Shown here one piece after another: positions 7,403 to 17,000 of a stretch of DNA of 23,800 bases. A program made the translations under genes and the position numbers. Every line of letters begins with the position of its first letter. The stretch's first letter is position 1. Below the pieces are notes generated by a model. That model was given only the letters and a program-made list of their open reading frames with translations. It ran no database searches and was not told where the DNA came from. Origin of the DNA: an uncultured Azospirillum sp. (GTDB lineage: Bacteria > Pseudomonadota > Alphaproteobacteria > RF32 > CAG-239); assembly GCA_900539605.1 (NCBI GenBank), contig UQCS01000025.1, positions 1-23,800 of the forward strand, given 5' to 3'.

Positions 7403-7431
7403 ATTATTTGCCGCTTTCAAAACGATGTCAA
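7403..7431 (-). promoter_or_regulatory. Promoter of ogt
   Basis: On the minus strand a perfect TTGACA (7426-7431), 17 bases, AATAAT (7403-7408), 36 bases before the ogt ATG. This is among the best sigma70 matches in the window. Confidence 0.68.
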
Positions 7432-7509
7432 TTTATAAAAATAATCATTGCGTAATCAAGATGGAAATGCTACTAAAAATAATCATAAAAATATATTTTA
7501 GAGATCATC

Positions 7510-8502
7510 ATGCCGAAAATTTCCCTGATTATTCCGTTATATAATGCCGTACGTCATCTGAGATCCTGTCTAGATTCGGTGACAAGGCAGAGCTTTGCCG
7601 ATTTTGAAGTCATACTGGTCAACGACGGTTCCACCGACGGAACCGTGGAAATCGTCAAAGAATATTGTCGTCGATATCCTCATTTTCGTTTGATAAATCA
7701 GGAAAACGGCGGTGTTTCAGTGGCACGTAACCGTGGAATGGCGGAAAGCCGGGCACCGTTTATCGCATTTCTTGATCAAGATGATCTTCTGCATCCTCAG
7801 GCTCTGGAAATTTTGTATCAAATGGCGGAAACTACCGCCGCCGATGTTTCGGCATTTCGAATCCGTTTGGTCCCGGATGATTTTGCCGGTGATTCGCAGC
7901 CGCAGCATTTTAATGTCGCTGAGGCGGCCGCTGCGGCACATTTGAGCCGTTCTCCGATCACAGACTTTTTCCAAACGCCCAAAGGCGGTCCGATTTATAT
8001 CTGGAACAAACTGTATCGTCGTGCTGCTCTAGGCGCCGTAGAATTTCCGCCCGGCGTGCAGCCGGCCGAAGACACGGTGTTTACTTTGAAAATGTTGCTG
8101 ACGGTTAAAACACTGGCGTCAACCGATCTACAGCTGCTTTATTATCGCAATAACGAGGCTTCGGTGACCAAACAGGGAATTACTGAAAAATATGTCCGTT
8201 CCCATGCCCTGGCCGCCGGAGAGATAAAACGTTTCATTGACGGTTTGTCTTTGCACGATCAATGGCTGAGCCGCCGTCTCGACTTTTATCTTTCACGTTT
8301 CATTTTCAAGTCGTTGATATCTCAGCCGTTGCGCCTCATTTCCGGCCCTGACCGACCACGTCGGCTGGAAACTTCGCGCGAGCTTGCGGCGGCGTTTTTA
8401 CAAAATGGTGCGCTTAAACCGCCGTTGCTGGGGTGGAAAAAGGCGTTAATCTGCCGGCTCTACTTCAAACGTTGCTACCATGCGGCAAAATTTTTGGCCT
8501 AG
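7510..8502 (+). CDS. Family 2 glycosyltransferase
   Basis: A 330-residue GT-A fold enzyme expected to transfer a sugar from a nucleotide-sugar donor to a surface polysaccharide, lipid A core or similar acceptor on the cytosolic face of the inner membrane. Motifs in order: ISLIIPLYN (4-12), VNDGSTDGT (37-45) for nucleotide binding, NGGVSVARNRGM (about 70-81), the metal-binding DQDD (89-92) and the catalytic-base pair E187-D188 in AEDTVF. The C-terminal 100 residues are helical and basic (for example LICRLYFKRCYHAAKFLA) and may lie on the membrane. Length is normal for single-domain members. It is followed after nine bases by the phosphatase gene, whose ribosome binding site overlaps this stop codon, so the two form an operon. 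Donor and acceptor are unknown. Confidence 0.9.
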   Translation: MPKISLIIPLYNAVRHLRSCLDSVTRQSFADFEVILVNDGSTDGTVEIVKEYCRRYPHFRLINQENGGVSVARNRGMAESRAPFIAFLDQDDLLHPQALEILYQMAETTAADVSAFRIRLVPDDFAGDSQPQHFNVAEAAAAAHLSRSPITDFFQTPKGGPIYIWNKLYRRAALGAVEFPPGVQPAEDTVFTLKMLLTVKTLASTDLQLLYYRNNEASVTKQGITEKYVRSHALAAGEIKRFIDGLSLHDQWLSRRLDFYLSRFIFKSLISQPLRLISGPDRPRRLETSRELAAAFLQNGALKPPLLGWKKALICRLYFKRCYHAAKFLA

Positions 8503-8511
8503 GAGCAGTAG

Positions 8512-9060
8512 ATGAAATTAGTTATTATCCGACACGGACAAACCGATGCGAATGCACAGCATCTGGTGCAGGGAGCGGGTCTCGATTTTCCGCTTAACCT
8601 TGTCGGCCGCGGTCAGGCAGAAGCTGCTGCTGAACGTCTTTTGCCATTTGCTCTGCCGGTTGTATATTGTTCAACGATGTTGCGGGCACGTCAAACGGCC
8701 GAAATTATCGGCGGCCGTCTCGGTTGTCCGGTCATTGAAATGCCGGGGCTGGAAGAAGTGCACTTTGGTGAGGCGGAAGGAATGCTTTCGGCAGAAGCGC
8801 GCTGCCGTTATAAGGACGTTTTTGATCGCATTGACAGTCAATGCGAGCCCGACTGGCGACAGGTGCATGTTCCCGGCGGAGAAAGCATTAACCAAAGTAC
8901 CGCCCGGGCATTGCGGGCTTTGGAAAAAATTGCCCGGACTTCTTCTTTTCCGCTTGTCGGCGTGGTGACACACGGCTCTCTTATGTTTAATCTTTATTAT
9001 CATTTTTTCGGACAAAGCCGTCGTTTTGACAATTGTGAATTTTTTGAAACGGAATTATAA
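8512..9060 (+). CDS. Histidine phosphatase (phosphoglycerate mutase-like) family protein
   Basis: A 182-residue member of the branch 1 histidine phosphatases. The catalytic motif is IIRHGQT (R7, H8, G9), followed by R58 in the STMLRARQTAEI segment, the acid E82 in GLEEVHFG and the second histidine H154 in VVTHGS. All key residues are present. Such proteins act as phosphatases on sugar phosphates, alpha-ribazole phosphate, nucleotides or phosphoproteins; the substrate cannot be assigned here. AGGAG (8502-8506 region) overlaps the glycosyltransferase stop codon. The operon suggests a role in the same carbohydrate pathway, for example dephosphorylating a sugar intermediate. It converges with the next gene, with three bases between the stop codons. 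Confidence 0.9.
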   Translation: MKLVIIRHGQTDANAQHLVQGAGLDFPLNLVGRGQAEAAAERLLPFALPVVYCSTMLRARQTAEIIGGRLGCPVIEMPGLEEVHFGEAEGMLSAEARCRYKDVFDRIDSQCEPDWRQVHVPGGESINQSTARALRALEKIARTSSFPLVGVVTHGSLMFNLYYHFFGQSRRFDNCEFFETEL

Positions 9061-9063
9061 ATT

Positions 9064-9339
9064 TCAGAACAAAATGATGGAAATCAGACCCCATATATAA
9101 AACGATGAAAAATAAAAAGCCGTAAATGCAATCCAATATTCCAACTTTCCGCATGGTTTGAAAGTTCGTTTTAAAATAGGACTTTTGAGCACATAGCAAA
9201 TGATGAAAAGAGAGCGGGCATTAGGGTAAAAGAGCATAAAATCTTCCTCTGTCCAGAAGCCGAACAGCAGACTGGCTGCCAACGGAACAGTCAATACCAG
9301 AAACGTAAAGAGCAGAATGTTTTTAAGTTGTCTTTTCAT
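9064..9339 (-). CDS. Small membrane protein of unknown function
   Basis: A 91-residue protein with hydrophobic helices at about 7-28, 42-52 and 71-91. Its ATG shares one base with the TAA of the gene before it (TAATG), the hallmark of translational coupling; no strong ribosome binding site is otherwise present. A longer in-frame start at 9369 would lie inside the upstream gene and is less likely. No family recognised. It probably acts with its coupled partner. Confidence 0.6.
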   Translation of the reverse strand: MKRQLKNILLFTFLVLTVPLAASLLFGFWTEEDFMLFYPNARSLFIICYVLKSPILKRTFKPCGKLEYWIAFTAFYFSSFYIWGLISIILF

Positions 9340-9692
9340 TACCAGTGCCATTGTGAGGGATAGACGCATTTTTCAAGTATATAATTTTGCAGACGTTTTT
9401 GCAAGAGCGGATCACGCTGAAATTCGGCAGACTGAACCAACATTTCAATATCGTCGAGGCTCAGCTGGTTATATTTTACCCGTTGTGGAATATAATTGGA
9501 GTAACCGCGTTTGCATATGGCATACATCTGAGCAAGATACTCGTCTTCCCCTTCGTTCAATGGTTTAATTCCATAAGCCATTTCGGACAATTCTCCATAA
9601 GGCGGAATTAATTTTTTTGCAACTTCATTAACCGTACTTTTGGTTGCCGTACGTGCTGCCGTGAGGGCAATGTTTTTAAAGCTTCCTGACAT
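9339..9692 (-). CDS. Hypothetical soluble protein, coupled to the small membrane protein
   Basis: A 117-residue protein, mostly helical and polar, with no signal peptide or membrane segment. Sequence features: a threonine/alanine-rich N-terminus (ALTAARTATKSTVNEVAKK), a central acidic stretch (NEGEDEYLAQMY), two mid-protein tyrosine-rich turns and an aromatic end (YPSQWHW). The ATG at 9692 has AAAGGA seven bases upstream, which decides the start over the in-frame ATG at 9737 that falls inside the inverted repeat. I do not recognise it. With the 91-residue membrane protein it forms a two-gene operon whose promoter region contains the 22-bp inverted repeat. Confidence 0.65.
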   Translation of the reverse strand: MSGSFKNIALTAARTATKSTVNEVAKKLIPPYGELSEMAYGIKPLNEGEDEYLAQMYAICKRGYSNYIPQRVKYNQLSLDDIEMLVQSAEFQRDPLLQKRLQNYILEKCVYPSQWHW

Positions 9693-9723
9693 GATAAATT
9701 CCTTTGTTGTTTTGATAACACTA

Positions 9724-9775
9724 ATATTACAATACATTTTTTGTTAAAAATCAAACAAAAAATGTATTGTAATAT
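9724..9775. repeat. Perfect 22-bp inverted repeat with 8-base loop
   Basis: The left arm 9724-9745 (begins ATATTACAATACA) and right arm 9754-9775 (ends TGTATTGTAATAT) are exact reverse complements, separated by eight A-rich bases. No mismatch occurs in 22 bp. It is AT-rich, lacks a GC core and a following U-run, and starts 31 bp upstream of the ATG at 9692, so it is not an ordinary terminator. It probably overlaps the promoter of the 9692 operon and may be an operator, a cruciform-forming site or the remnant of a small mobile element. Confidence 0.85.
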
Positions 9776-9827
9776 GGTGACGATATTGGGAAGTGCCGGG
9801 GAGGGGATAAAATTTTTCCGGTATTGT

Positions 9828-9884
9828 CAAGAACAGGATCGGAGGCGGCGGCTTAAAAGAAATTCTCCGCTGCCGCGGTTCTTG
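9828..9884. other. Long imperfect GC-rich hairpin in intergenic region
   Basis: Outer arms CAAGAAC (9828-9834) and GTTCTTG (9878-9884) are perfect, and an inner stem of eight pairs (9845-9852 with 9869-9876, one G-U) lies above an asymmetric internal loop. The GC-rich inner stem contrasts with the AT-rich flanks. No U-run follows on either strand. It could belong to a small RNA or to the 3' region of the hsp20 transcript beyond its terminator. Confidence 0.45.
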
Positions 9885-9895
9885 TCGCAGGGACG

Positions 9896-9926
9896 ATAAA
9901 AAGCCTCCGTGGGGACGGAGGCTTAA
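9896..9926 (-). terminator. Intrinsic terminator of hsp20
   Basis: Arms AAGCCTCCGT (9901-9910) and ACGGAGGCTT (9915-9924) pair perfectly around GGGG. On the minus strand the stem is followed by a run of five Us. It lies 22 bases after the hsp20 stop codon. The sequence can act in both directions. Confidence 0.88.
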
Positions 9927-9945
9927 AACGTGCCTTTGTTATTGT

Positions 9946-10524
9946 TTATGATTGCCGTGGTTGTTGCTGCTGAGATTGTTGTGACGGCTGAGACCGTTGC
10001 TGCCGCGATTGTGATTGCGATTGCGACTGCTGCGGCTGGAACTGTTGCTGATTTTGGGATTGTTTTTTATTGATAGGCAGTCGTTGTTTTTTTCTTTTTC
10101 CGTCGGCGCTTTTGGGAATTCTTATTTTCAGCACGCCGTCTTCATAATCAGCTTCGGTTTTGGCAAAGTCGAGATCCCACGGCAACGGAACAGTACGGCG
10201 AAACATGCCGTAACGGACTTCCGAAAAGTAGTGATCGTTCTGGTTATGCTCAACCTGATTCTTCTTTTCGCCGCTGATGGTCAGATAACCGTCGGAAGAT
10301 ATTTCCACATTGAGATCTTTTTCGTCCATCCCCGGTACTTCGGCCGAAACGTTAACCGCATTCTTAGTTTCCGAAAACTCAATTTTCGGTTCCAGTGACC
10401 GGTTTTCGTTTTCGCCGTTGGTTTCGAACAAATTCCAGAAATGAGACAGGAAATTACGAAATTCTCCTGCCGAGCGGGACGGGGTATCGTACTCCTGAGT
10501 TTGTTTGCTTACAGCGTTTTTCAT
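9946..10524 (-). CDS. Hsp20/alpha-crystallin small heat-shock protein with Gln/Ser-rich tail
   Basis: A 192-residue small heat-shock protein, an ATP-independent holdase that keeps unfolded proteins soluble. The alpha-crystallin domain spans about 45-138, with PKIEFSETKNAVNVSAEVPGM at its start and the signature EDGVLKIRIPK (128-138) at its end. A basic hinge (KRKKQRLPI, L149-I151 may serve as the IxI-like motif) leads to a 38-residue tail (155-192) containing 21 Gln and 9 Ser. Usual bacterial Hsp20 proteins have 140-165 residues and a short tail, so the tail is an addition. GGGAGA lies before the ATG. No CIRCE element or convincing sigma32 promoter was seen in the 84 bp upstream; co-transcription with the EF-hand gene is possible. 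A good terminator follows. Confidence 0.92.
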   Translation of the reverse strand: MKNAVSKQTQEYDTPSRSAGEFRNFLSHFWNLFETNGENENRSLEPKIEFSETKNAVNVSAEVPGMDEKDLNVEISSDGYLTISGEKKNQVEHNQNDHYFSEVRYGMFRRTVPLPWDLDFAKTEADYEDGVLKIRIPKSADGKRKKQRLPINKKQSQNQQQFQPQQSQSQSQSRQQRSQPSQQSQQQQPRQS

Positions 10525-10608
10525 CGTCGATTCTCCCTAAAATTAAATTTTACAAAGAATAAGATAAGCGCTGTTGCCGTTTTTTTTAGCTGTCCGAAAG
10601 ACTATCCT

Positions 10609-10986
10609 TTAATAGTAACGGGCCCGGCCTTTATCCTGCCTTTGGTATTTTTCGATATAGTCGGAAAGCTCGCCGAAAGTCAGAAAACCGTCACCGTCGG
10701 CATCGGCCGCTTCAAATTGCTGTTCGGGCGTTTGATAAAGTCCTTTTTTGCGGGCCCGACGCACATTTTTTTCTTCGGTGCGGGTATAAGTACGGATTTT
10801 GGCGCCAAATTCCTCAGGGCTCAACTTACCGTCGCCGTCCTTATCCAGGCGATTCATCTCGCTGACGGCAATTTTTTGGGCGTAGGATACCTGCGGAACG
10901 TCTTTCGGTGGATTATATTTGGTTTCGGCAGCCGAAACCGGAAGCATGAGCGCCGCCAGCAGCGCAGTTAAGCAGGATTTCAACAT
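10609..10986 (-). CDS. Secreted two-EF-hand calcium-binding protein
   Basis: A 125-residue protein with a Sec signal peptide (basic LKSC start, hydrophobic LTALLAALMLP, likely cleavage near A19-A20). Two canonical 12-residue EF-hand loops follow: residues 48-59 (DKDGDGKLSPEE) and 95-106 (DADGDGFLTFGE), both with Asp at positions 1, 3, 5 and Glu at 12, so both should bind calcium. Between them is a very basic helix (KNVRRARKKG, 73-82). GAGGAG lies seven bases before the ATG. A cysteine at residue 5 is inside the signal peptide and not a lipobox. It lies between the autotransporter and hsp20 genes. Exported EF-hand proteins of this kind have no general known role; periplasmic calcium binding is inferred. 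Confidence 0.87.
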   Translation of the reverse strand: MLKSCLTALLAALMLPVSAAETKYNPPKDVPQVSYAQKIAVSEMNRLDKDGDGKLSPEEFGAKIRTYTRTEEKNVRRARKKGLYQTPEQQFEAADADGDGFLTFGELSDYIEKYQRQDKGRARYY

Positions 10987-11000
10987 TTTTTTCTCCTCAT

Positions 11001-11030
11001 TAAATACAATTTACAATTATCCTTCGTCAA
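11001..11030 (-). promoter_or_regulatory. Candidate promoter of the EF-hand gene
   Basis: On the minus strand TTGACG (11025-11030), 18 bases, TATTTA (11001-11006), just upstream of the ribosome binding site. The predicted start would leave a very short leader, so the true -10 may differ by a base or two. Confidence 0.45.
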
Positions 11031-11064
11031 TACAGAAACAACGGGATAAAATTTTATTTGGGCG

Positions 11065-14000
11065 TTAAAAGGCATATTTCAATCCGCCGTTGAATATCCA
11101 GTTGTTGTCGGTGCTGAGGTCATAGGCCGCTTCGCCGTACAGGCTGAAGTTGCTGCTACGGTATTCGCCGTTCAAACTGAATAACCCGTGATCTTTTTCC
11201 GTTTGGTAGCGATCCATGGCAAATTCGCCGTCCATGTTGTTGATTCGAGCTTTTACCGTTTGATATTCGTTGTTGAATTCATGGTACCAACTGCCGCCGA
11301 AACGGATTTGCAGCAGATTTTGGTCATTAAAGCTGATTTGTTTCTGCAAATACAAGCCCAGGCCGCTTTCAACCGACAGGCTGTTGGTGTGGCGGATGTT
11401 CAATTCGCCGTCATCAATACCGCTTTGATATAAGCCGGTGAGGTTGAACTCGGCAGTCGGTTGCAGTGCAAAGCCGCAACCGAGTTCGGTTTCTCCGCGC
11501 AGTTCGTTATTAACGCCGTAATAGTAGTTTGTCAGGTCGCCTTTATAACGCTGTCCGCCGGCATAACGCTTATAATCGCCGCTGCCGTAAGCGCCGTAAA
11601 GATTGCCGAACCAACCATAGCCGTTTCCAGCAAAACCGAACGGCAGCATCAGCCGGGCAATCGTTTCTTCTTTGCGGCTGTGGTTGTCAAACTTGCTGTC
11701 GGTGTGAATAAAATTCCATCCCAAACCGTAGCTGAAACGGTTATCGGCGGTGTTTCGGAGCAAGCCGAACAACGATACCGCCTTGTTATCGCTGCCGCTC
11801 AGAAGGCGGTTACGGTCAAAACGGCGGTTATAATAGTTTAGGCCGGTGATAAAGCCGTCGTTTTCAGCCGCGTTAAACCAGGTGTTGTCAAGCTGGCGGC
11901 CGACGTCTTTCATCATTTCAATGTCGCGGGCGGCCAAAGCCGGGATGAAGTCTCGGCCGGTGCGGCGATTGATTTCACCTGTTAAAGCCGTTTGTGAAGT
12001 GGCGGATTTTAAGGCATCATACAGGGCGGTATTGTTGTTTTTGCCGTAATTGTCACTTAAAAAGCCGGCAATGGATGCGTTGTTCTCCACCTCATCAAAC
12101 GTTTTCATGGTCAGTGTTGTCGTCTTACCGTCAAAGTCGGCGTCAAACAAATAAGATTCTGAATTGACGTTTGTTAAACCTGCGGTATCACCCTCAAAAT
12201 TGTTGTTCAGGGTAAAACGGGTCTGGTTACTTTGCTGAACCGTTTGCACCGATACTGTTGCTTCGCCGTCAATTTTTGATGCCACAAAGCGGCTGCCGGC
12301 ATTAAACTTGACCTGCCGGTTAAGACTCAGCGTCCCGACGCCGACCGCAATGGTGCCGTTGTTGGTGACATCACCGCTGAAAACCGTGTTTTTATCAGCT
12401 TCAGCCGCAACATAAACGGTGCCGTTATTGATGATTTTTCCGTTATCTTCGGTATAAGCGGCAAAAATGTCGGCATCGCCGCTGCCCTTAATGTACAGTT
12501 TTCCGCTGTTGACAATGTTGGCATTGCCGCCGGCATAGAGGGCTGCCGTTTTGGTTTCGGCAGTCAACGGGTTAAGGTAAATATTGCCGCGGTTGGTGAT
12601 CTGTGCGGTACCGACGGCGTAAATACCATAGCTGCCGGTGTCGTTGACATTGATTTGACCGTTGTTGTCAACCACGGAGCTTCCTTCGGCATAAATACCG
12701 TAACTTTCTTTGCCGTCTATGGTAAGGGTACCGCTGTTGGTCAGACGGGTAACGTTATTGACCCTGATCGCATAACTGTTGTTGCCTTTGACCGTGATAT
12801 CGCCCAGATTGTCAACCGTGCCTTTGGTAAGCAGCAGGCCATAGCTGCCGGTGTTGTTCATCACAATGGAACCGCTGTTATAAGTGGCGGCGTTGTTGGA
12901 TGAGCGTAGTCCCCAGCTGTTGTTGCCGCTGATTTCGATATCGCCTTCGTTATGAAAAGTCGAAACGCCTTTGCCGTAAATACCGTCGTTTTGGCTGCCG
13001 CTTGCCGTAATCTTGCCGTAGTTGGTAACCGACCCGCCGTCAGTAGCCGCCAATCCGTATCCGGTGGCCTGGTTGATATTGATAGCGGCATGGTTTTCAA
13101 TTGTCTTGGCAAGGATGCCGTAACTGGAGGAAGAATTCATGGTAATTACGCCGCGGTTGACAACTTTCCCTTTGTCGGCACGAATGCCGTAGGCAGCGCC
13201 GGAAGAGGTAACAGAGACCGCGCCGTCGTTGCTGATGTCGGCCGCGGTACTTTCTGAGTAGATGCCGATGTTGCCGTTGCCGAACAGCAACAGGTTGCCG
13301 CTATTGACAATGTTGTTGGCAAAAATCCCGTAAGCCCCCGACATGCTTGTCAGAGCTGATCCGATTTGAATATTGCCGGAGTTGCGAACTTTGTTGCCGT
13401 AAATTCCGGTATTTTTGTGCGAAGAACTGTAGGCAGAGCCTTTCGCCGTTATTGAAATACGGTTTTGGTTATTGATTTCATTGTTGTTGGTGAGGGTAGT
13501 GCGAATACCGTAACTGTCTTTGCTGCCGTCAGTTACGATATTGATAATGCCGCTGGTGCTCAAATTACGGATAGTGCCGTTTTGAGTATAAATGGCGGTG
13601 CCGGCGTTATAAAGGTTAATCACGCCGCTGTTTTCAACGCTGCCGTTTGCAGAAGCATACAGTCCGTAAATGTCGGTCAGTGAGCCCGATGAGTTGCCGA
13701 GTGACACGTCTCCCGAATTGATTATTTTTGCGTTATCGGTCCAAATCCCGTAAGAAGACGCCGTTCCTTCGGCTGCCTGGGCATACCCGCTGAGTTGTCC
13801 GATCATGATTGATGCCTGATTGTTAACGGTATTTGAAACCGTACCGTCAGCATAAATGCCGTAAGTAAAGGCTTTGCCGTCGGTATAAACATTCAAATTG
13901 CCGCCGCGGTTGTTTGCAATATTGCCGTTGACGGCTTTTAATGCTGCTCCGTTTCCGTATACCATGACAGCACCCTGATTGCCGATGTTTCCGTTGGCGG

Positions 14001-17000
14001 TCTCCAACCCCGAAGCGCCGTGAATTGCGGCGGCGGCGGTACCGATTTCCACACTGCCGAAATTATTGATATCGGCATTTTGTGCAAAAAGGCCGCCGAT
14101 TTTTTTACCGTCATTGAAAGTTGAAGAACGGTTAAGTTTGACAATCGCCCGGTTCGTCAGAGTGTGTCCGGCACCGGCAGTACCGTTCAAACGAAGGCCG
14201 TAACTGTCGGCACTGCCGTTTAAAACCATGGTGATATTGCCGCCGGACTGGTTGTCGGCGTTGCCGCCGTTGACGGCAATGCCGTTTCCTGCACCGTAAA
14301 TGCGGATTGTTCCCGCATTAGAAACGTTTCCGGTCTGGGCAAAAATTCCGTTGGCTCGGGTAAACATATTGCCGTTGTCGCCGATTTTGATATCACCACC
14401 GTTGGTAATGTGCGTTGTGTTGCCAAAGATTCCGTAAGCCGGTATCACGGTGGAAGCGGCGGTTGACGATATGTCGATTTGCGCCTGATTGTTGACCGTA
14501 GAGTTGTTCAATCCCTGAATGCCGTATACCGACGTGTTGCTTTCGGCATAGACGGCGATATTGCCGCCGACCGCATTGGTCAGGGTTCCGTCGCTGACAT
14601 AAATGCCGCTGCCGCCGCCGTAGAGGCTGACGGCGCCGCTGTTGTTAACCGTGCCGCCGTTGCTGTAAATTCCGGTTGCCGTGTTGAATATGGTTCCGGC
14701 ACCGCCGATGCGGATATTGCCGGTGTTGGTTACCGTATTGGCATTGCCGTTGATGCCGATGCCGACCTTGGTAACGGTTGCTGCTGCCGAAGTCAGAGTG
14801 ATGTCGGCCCGGTTGTCTAACTGATATCCGCTCTCTGTCAGGGTCAGTCCGTAAACCGGTGCCTGATCGTCGGCGTTGATCAGCACATTGCTGCCTTTGT
14901 CGTTAGTCAGATTACCGTTTTCAACCATGATGCCCCAACCGCTGCCGTTCAGATTAACGGTACCGCTGTTGATCAGATTGCCGCCGGATGCTATCATCCC
15001 GTAACCATAACCGTTCAGGGTTACGGATGCGCTGTTGGTAAGGTTGCCGTCTTCGGCAATCAGGACGTAACCATTGCCGTTAAGCGTTGCGGCACCGCTG
15101 TTGACGAGGTCGGCACCGGTGGCGTAGACGGCGCCTCCGTTACCGTTAACGATAATTTCGCCGCGATTGTTGATCGCTGCTTCTTCTGATAAAATGCCGA
15201 AAACGTCGGCCGCATTTTCGTTAAATTGGCTGATGATGATTTTTCCAGAGTTGTCAATATCGACGTTCCAGCCGTAAATGCCGTAGTTGGAAGGCGGTGT
15301 CGGCGGTGTTTCTTCCTCGTCGCTGCCATCTTCCTTTTCTTCGGGAACAAATGTCATCGTAATATCGGCGGCGTTTTTTATGCCGTATCCTTCATCAGCA
15401 GTGGCCTGAGCGTAAATGCCGTAACTCTTTTTCTCGCCGGTACCGGCAATCGTAATGCTGCCGGCGGTTTCGGTGTTGCCGTTTTGATTGAAAATGCCGT
15501 AACCGGCGCCGTTTATTTGAATATTACCGCTGCTGCTGACGTTGCCGCGGACTGCGGAAGATATGCCGTAGCCGGTATCGGCTGCGGTTATAATGATATT
15601 GCCCTTGTTGATAACCGAACTTTCTACAGTGGTGAAGTTGCTGCCGCTGTTGGCACCGCTAACAGCCATCATTCCGTATGCGCTTCCCTCACTGGTTATC
15701 TCAATGTTTTTGCCGTTAACAATATTGCCGCCGCGCACTGCTTGCATTCCGGCGGCTATGCTTTCGCCGCCGTCGCCGCTGACGGTAATTGAAATAAGGC
15801 CGTTGTTGGCGGCATCAGTACGGGCATCGGCGTGAATACCGACGACGCCGCCGGTGCCGTCAGCTAAGGAGAGCGGATTATCAACGGTGGCGCCTTCCTC
15901 ATCATTTTTTTGCAGGGCAAGTGACAACGTAACGGTACCGTTATTGATCAGGGTTGCTTTGTCAAGCTTTTCTGCCGACTGGTTGCTTTTTACGAACGCT
16001 TTGTCAAGCCAACTGCTCATCCCCCACAAACTTAGGGCACTGCCGTCGTTGCTGCTGCCTGCAAGATTGATTTCTCCGTCGTTGGATGCCGTGTTGACGA
16101 AGTCGGCATAATAACCGGTCAACCGGGCCTGCATGCCGGTTACTTTGCCGGAGGCATTATCGGCTTTGGCGGAAATAGTGCCGCTGTTGGTAATCGAAGA
16201 GTTGGTGTCGGCATACATCCCCATAATTTGATCGCCGGTTGTTTTGCCTGAGAACTCCATTGAGATTTTGTCGCGGTTGCCGGCCGAGGAATAATCGCCG
16301 GCGACCATGGCGATCGTACCGTTTTGGGCCTTGACTTCAATGGTGCCGAGGTTGGAAGCGAAACTGTAAAGCGAAGCGTCAAGGGCAACCGTATTATTGC
16401 CGAGGTTGATCGTTTGATCGTTGTCATTGATGACGACCGATTTTTTGTAGGCTTTCATTCCGACCTGAATATATTTTGTATAGAGGTTGACATCGGCGTC
16501 AAAATTAATCAGATCGGCCAGTGCAATGGTGTCGTAAGCAAAAGTGTCGGCATTGTAAACCCACATTTTGGCGTCGTTGGAAACGTTCATAGCTTCGCGG
16601 TTGACTTGGGTGACGTCGTTATTTGCTGCCACCAGAACGGCAGAGTAGGTTTCGCCTTCGGGTTCGGAAGGCGAAGTGGTGCCGACAATGTAACTCAGGC
16701 CTTTGTCGGTGTGAAAATTAGGATCTTCTGGTTTTGGGGACGGTTCGGTACTTGTGCTGCCGCCACCGCCTCCTCCTCCGCCGCCACCGCCGGCGAGTGC
16801 CGCAATTCCTCCCACGGCGGCAGCACCGCCGATCCACCACCAAAGGTTGCTGCGTTTGGTGGTGTAAACCGGTTCATAAGGCCGGTGGTCAACCATGAAT
16901 TTTTTATATTGTTTTTGACTGATACCGTTAACACACGGCGGATGCGGATGGGCACCGGCATTGCGCAGAGACTGATAGGCAATATGGTCGTTACGCCGAA

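Noticed and set aside
12565..15147. CRISPR-like regularly spaced repeats
   Set aside because: The repeats are diverged, in frame, without constant spacers, and lie inside one continuous coding sequence.
16757..16796. Glycine run as a phase-variable simple repeat
   Set aside because: The 11 codons mix GGC, GGT and GGA; there is no long identical tract, and changes in multiples of three would not switch the frame.
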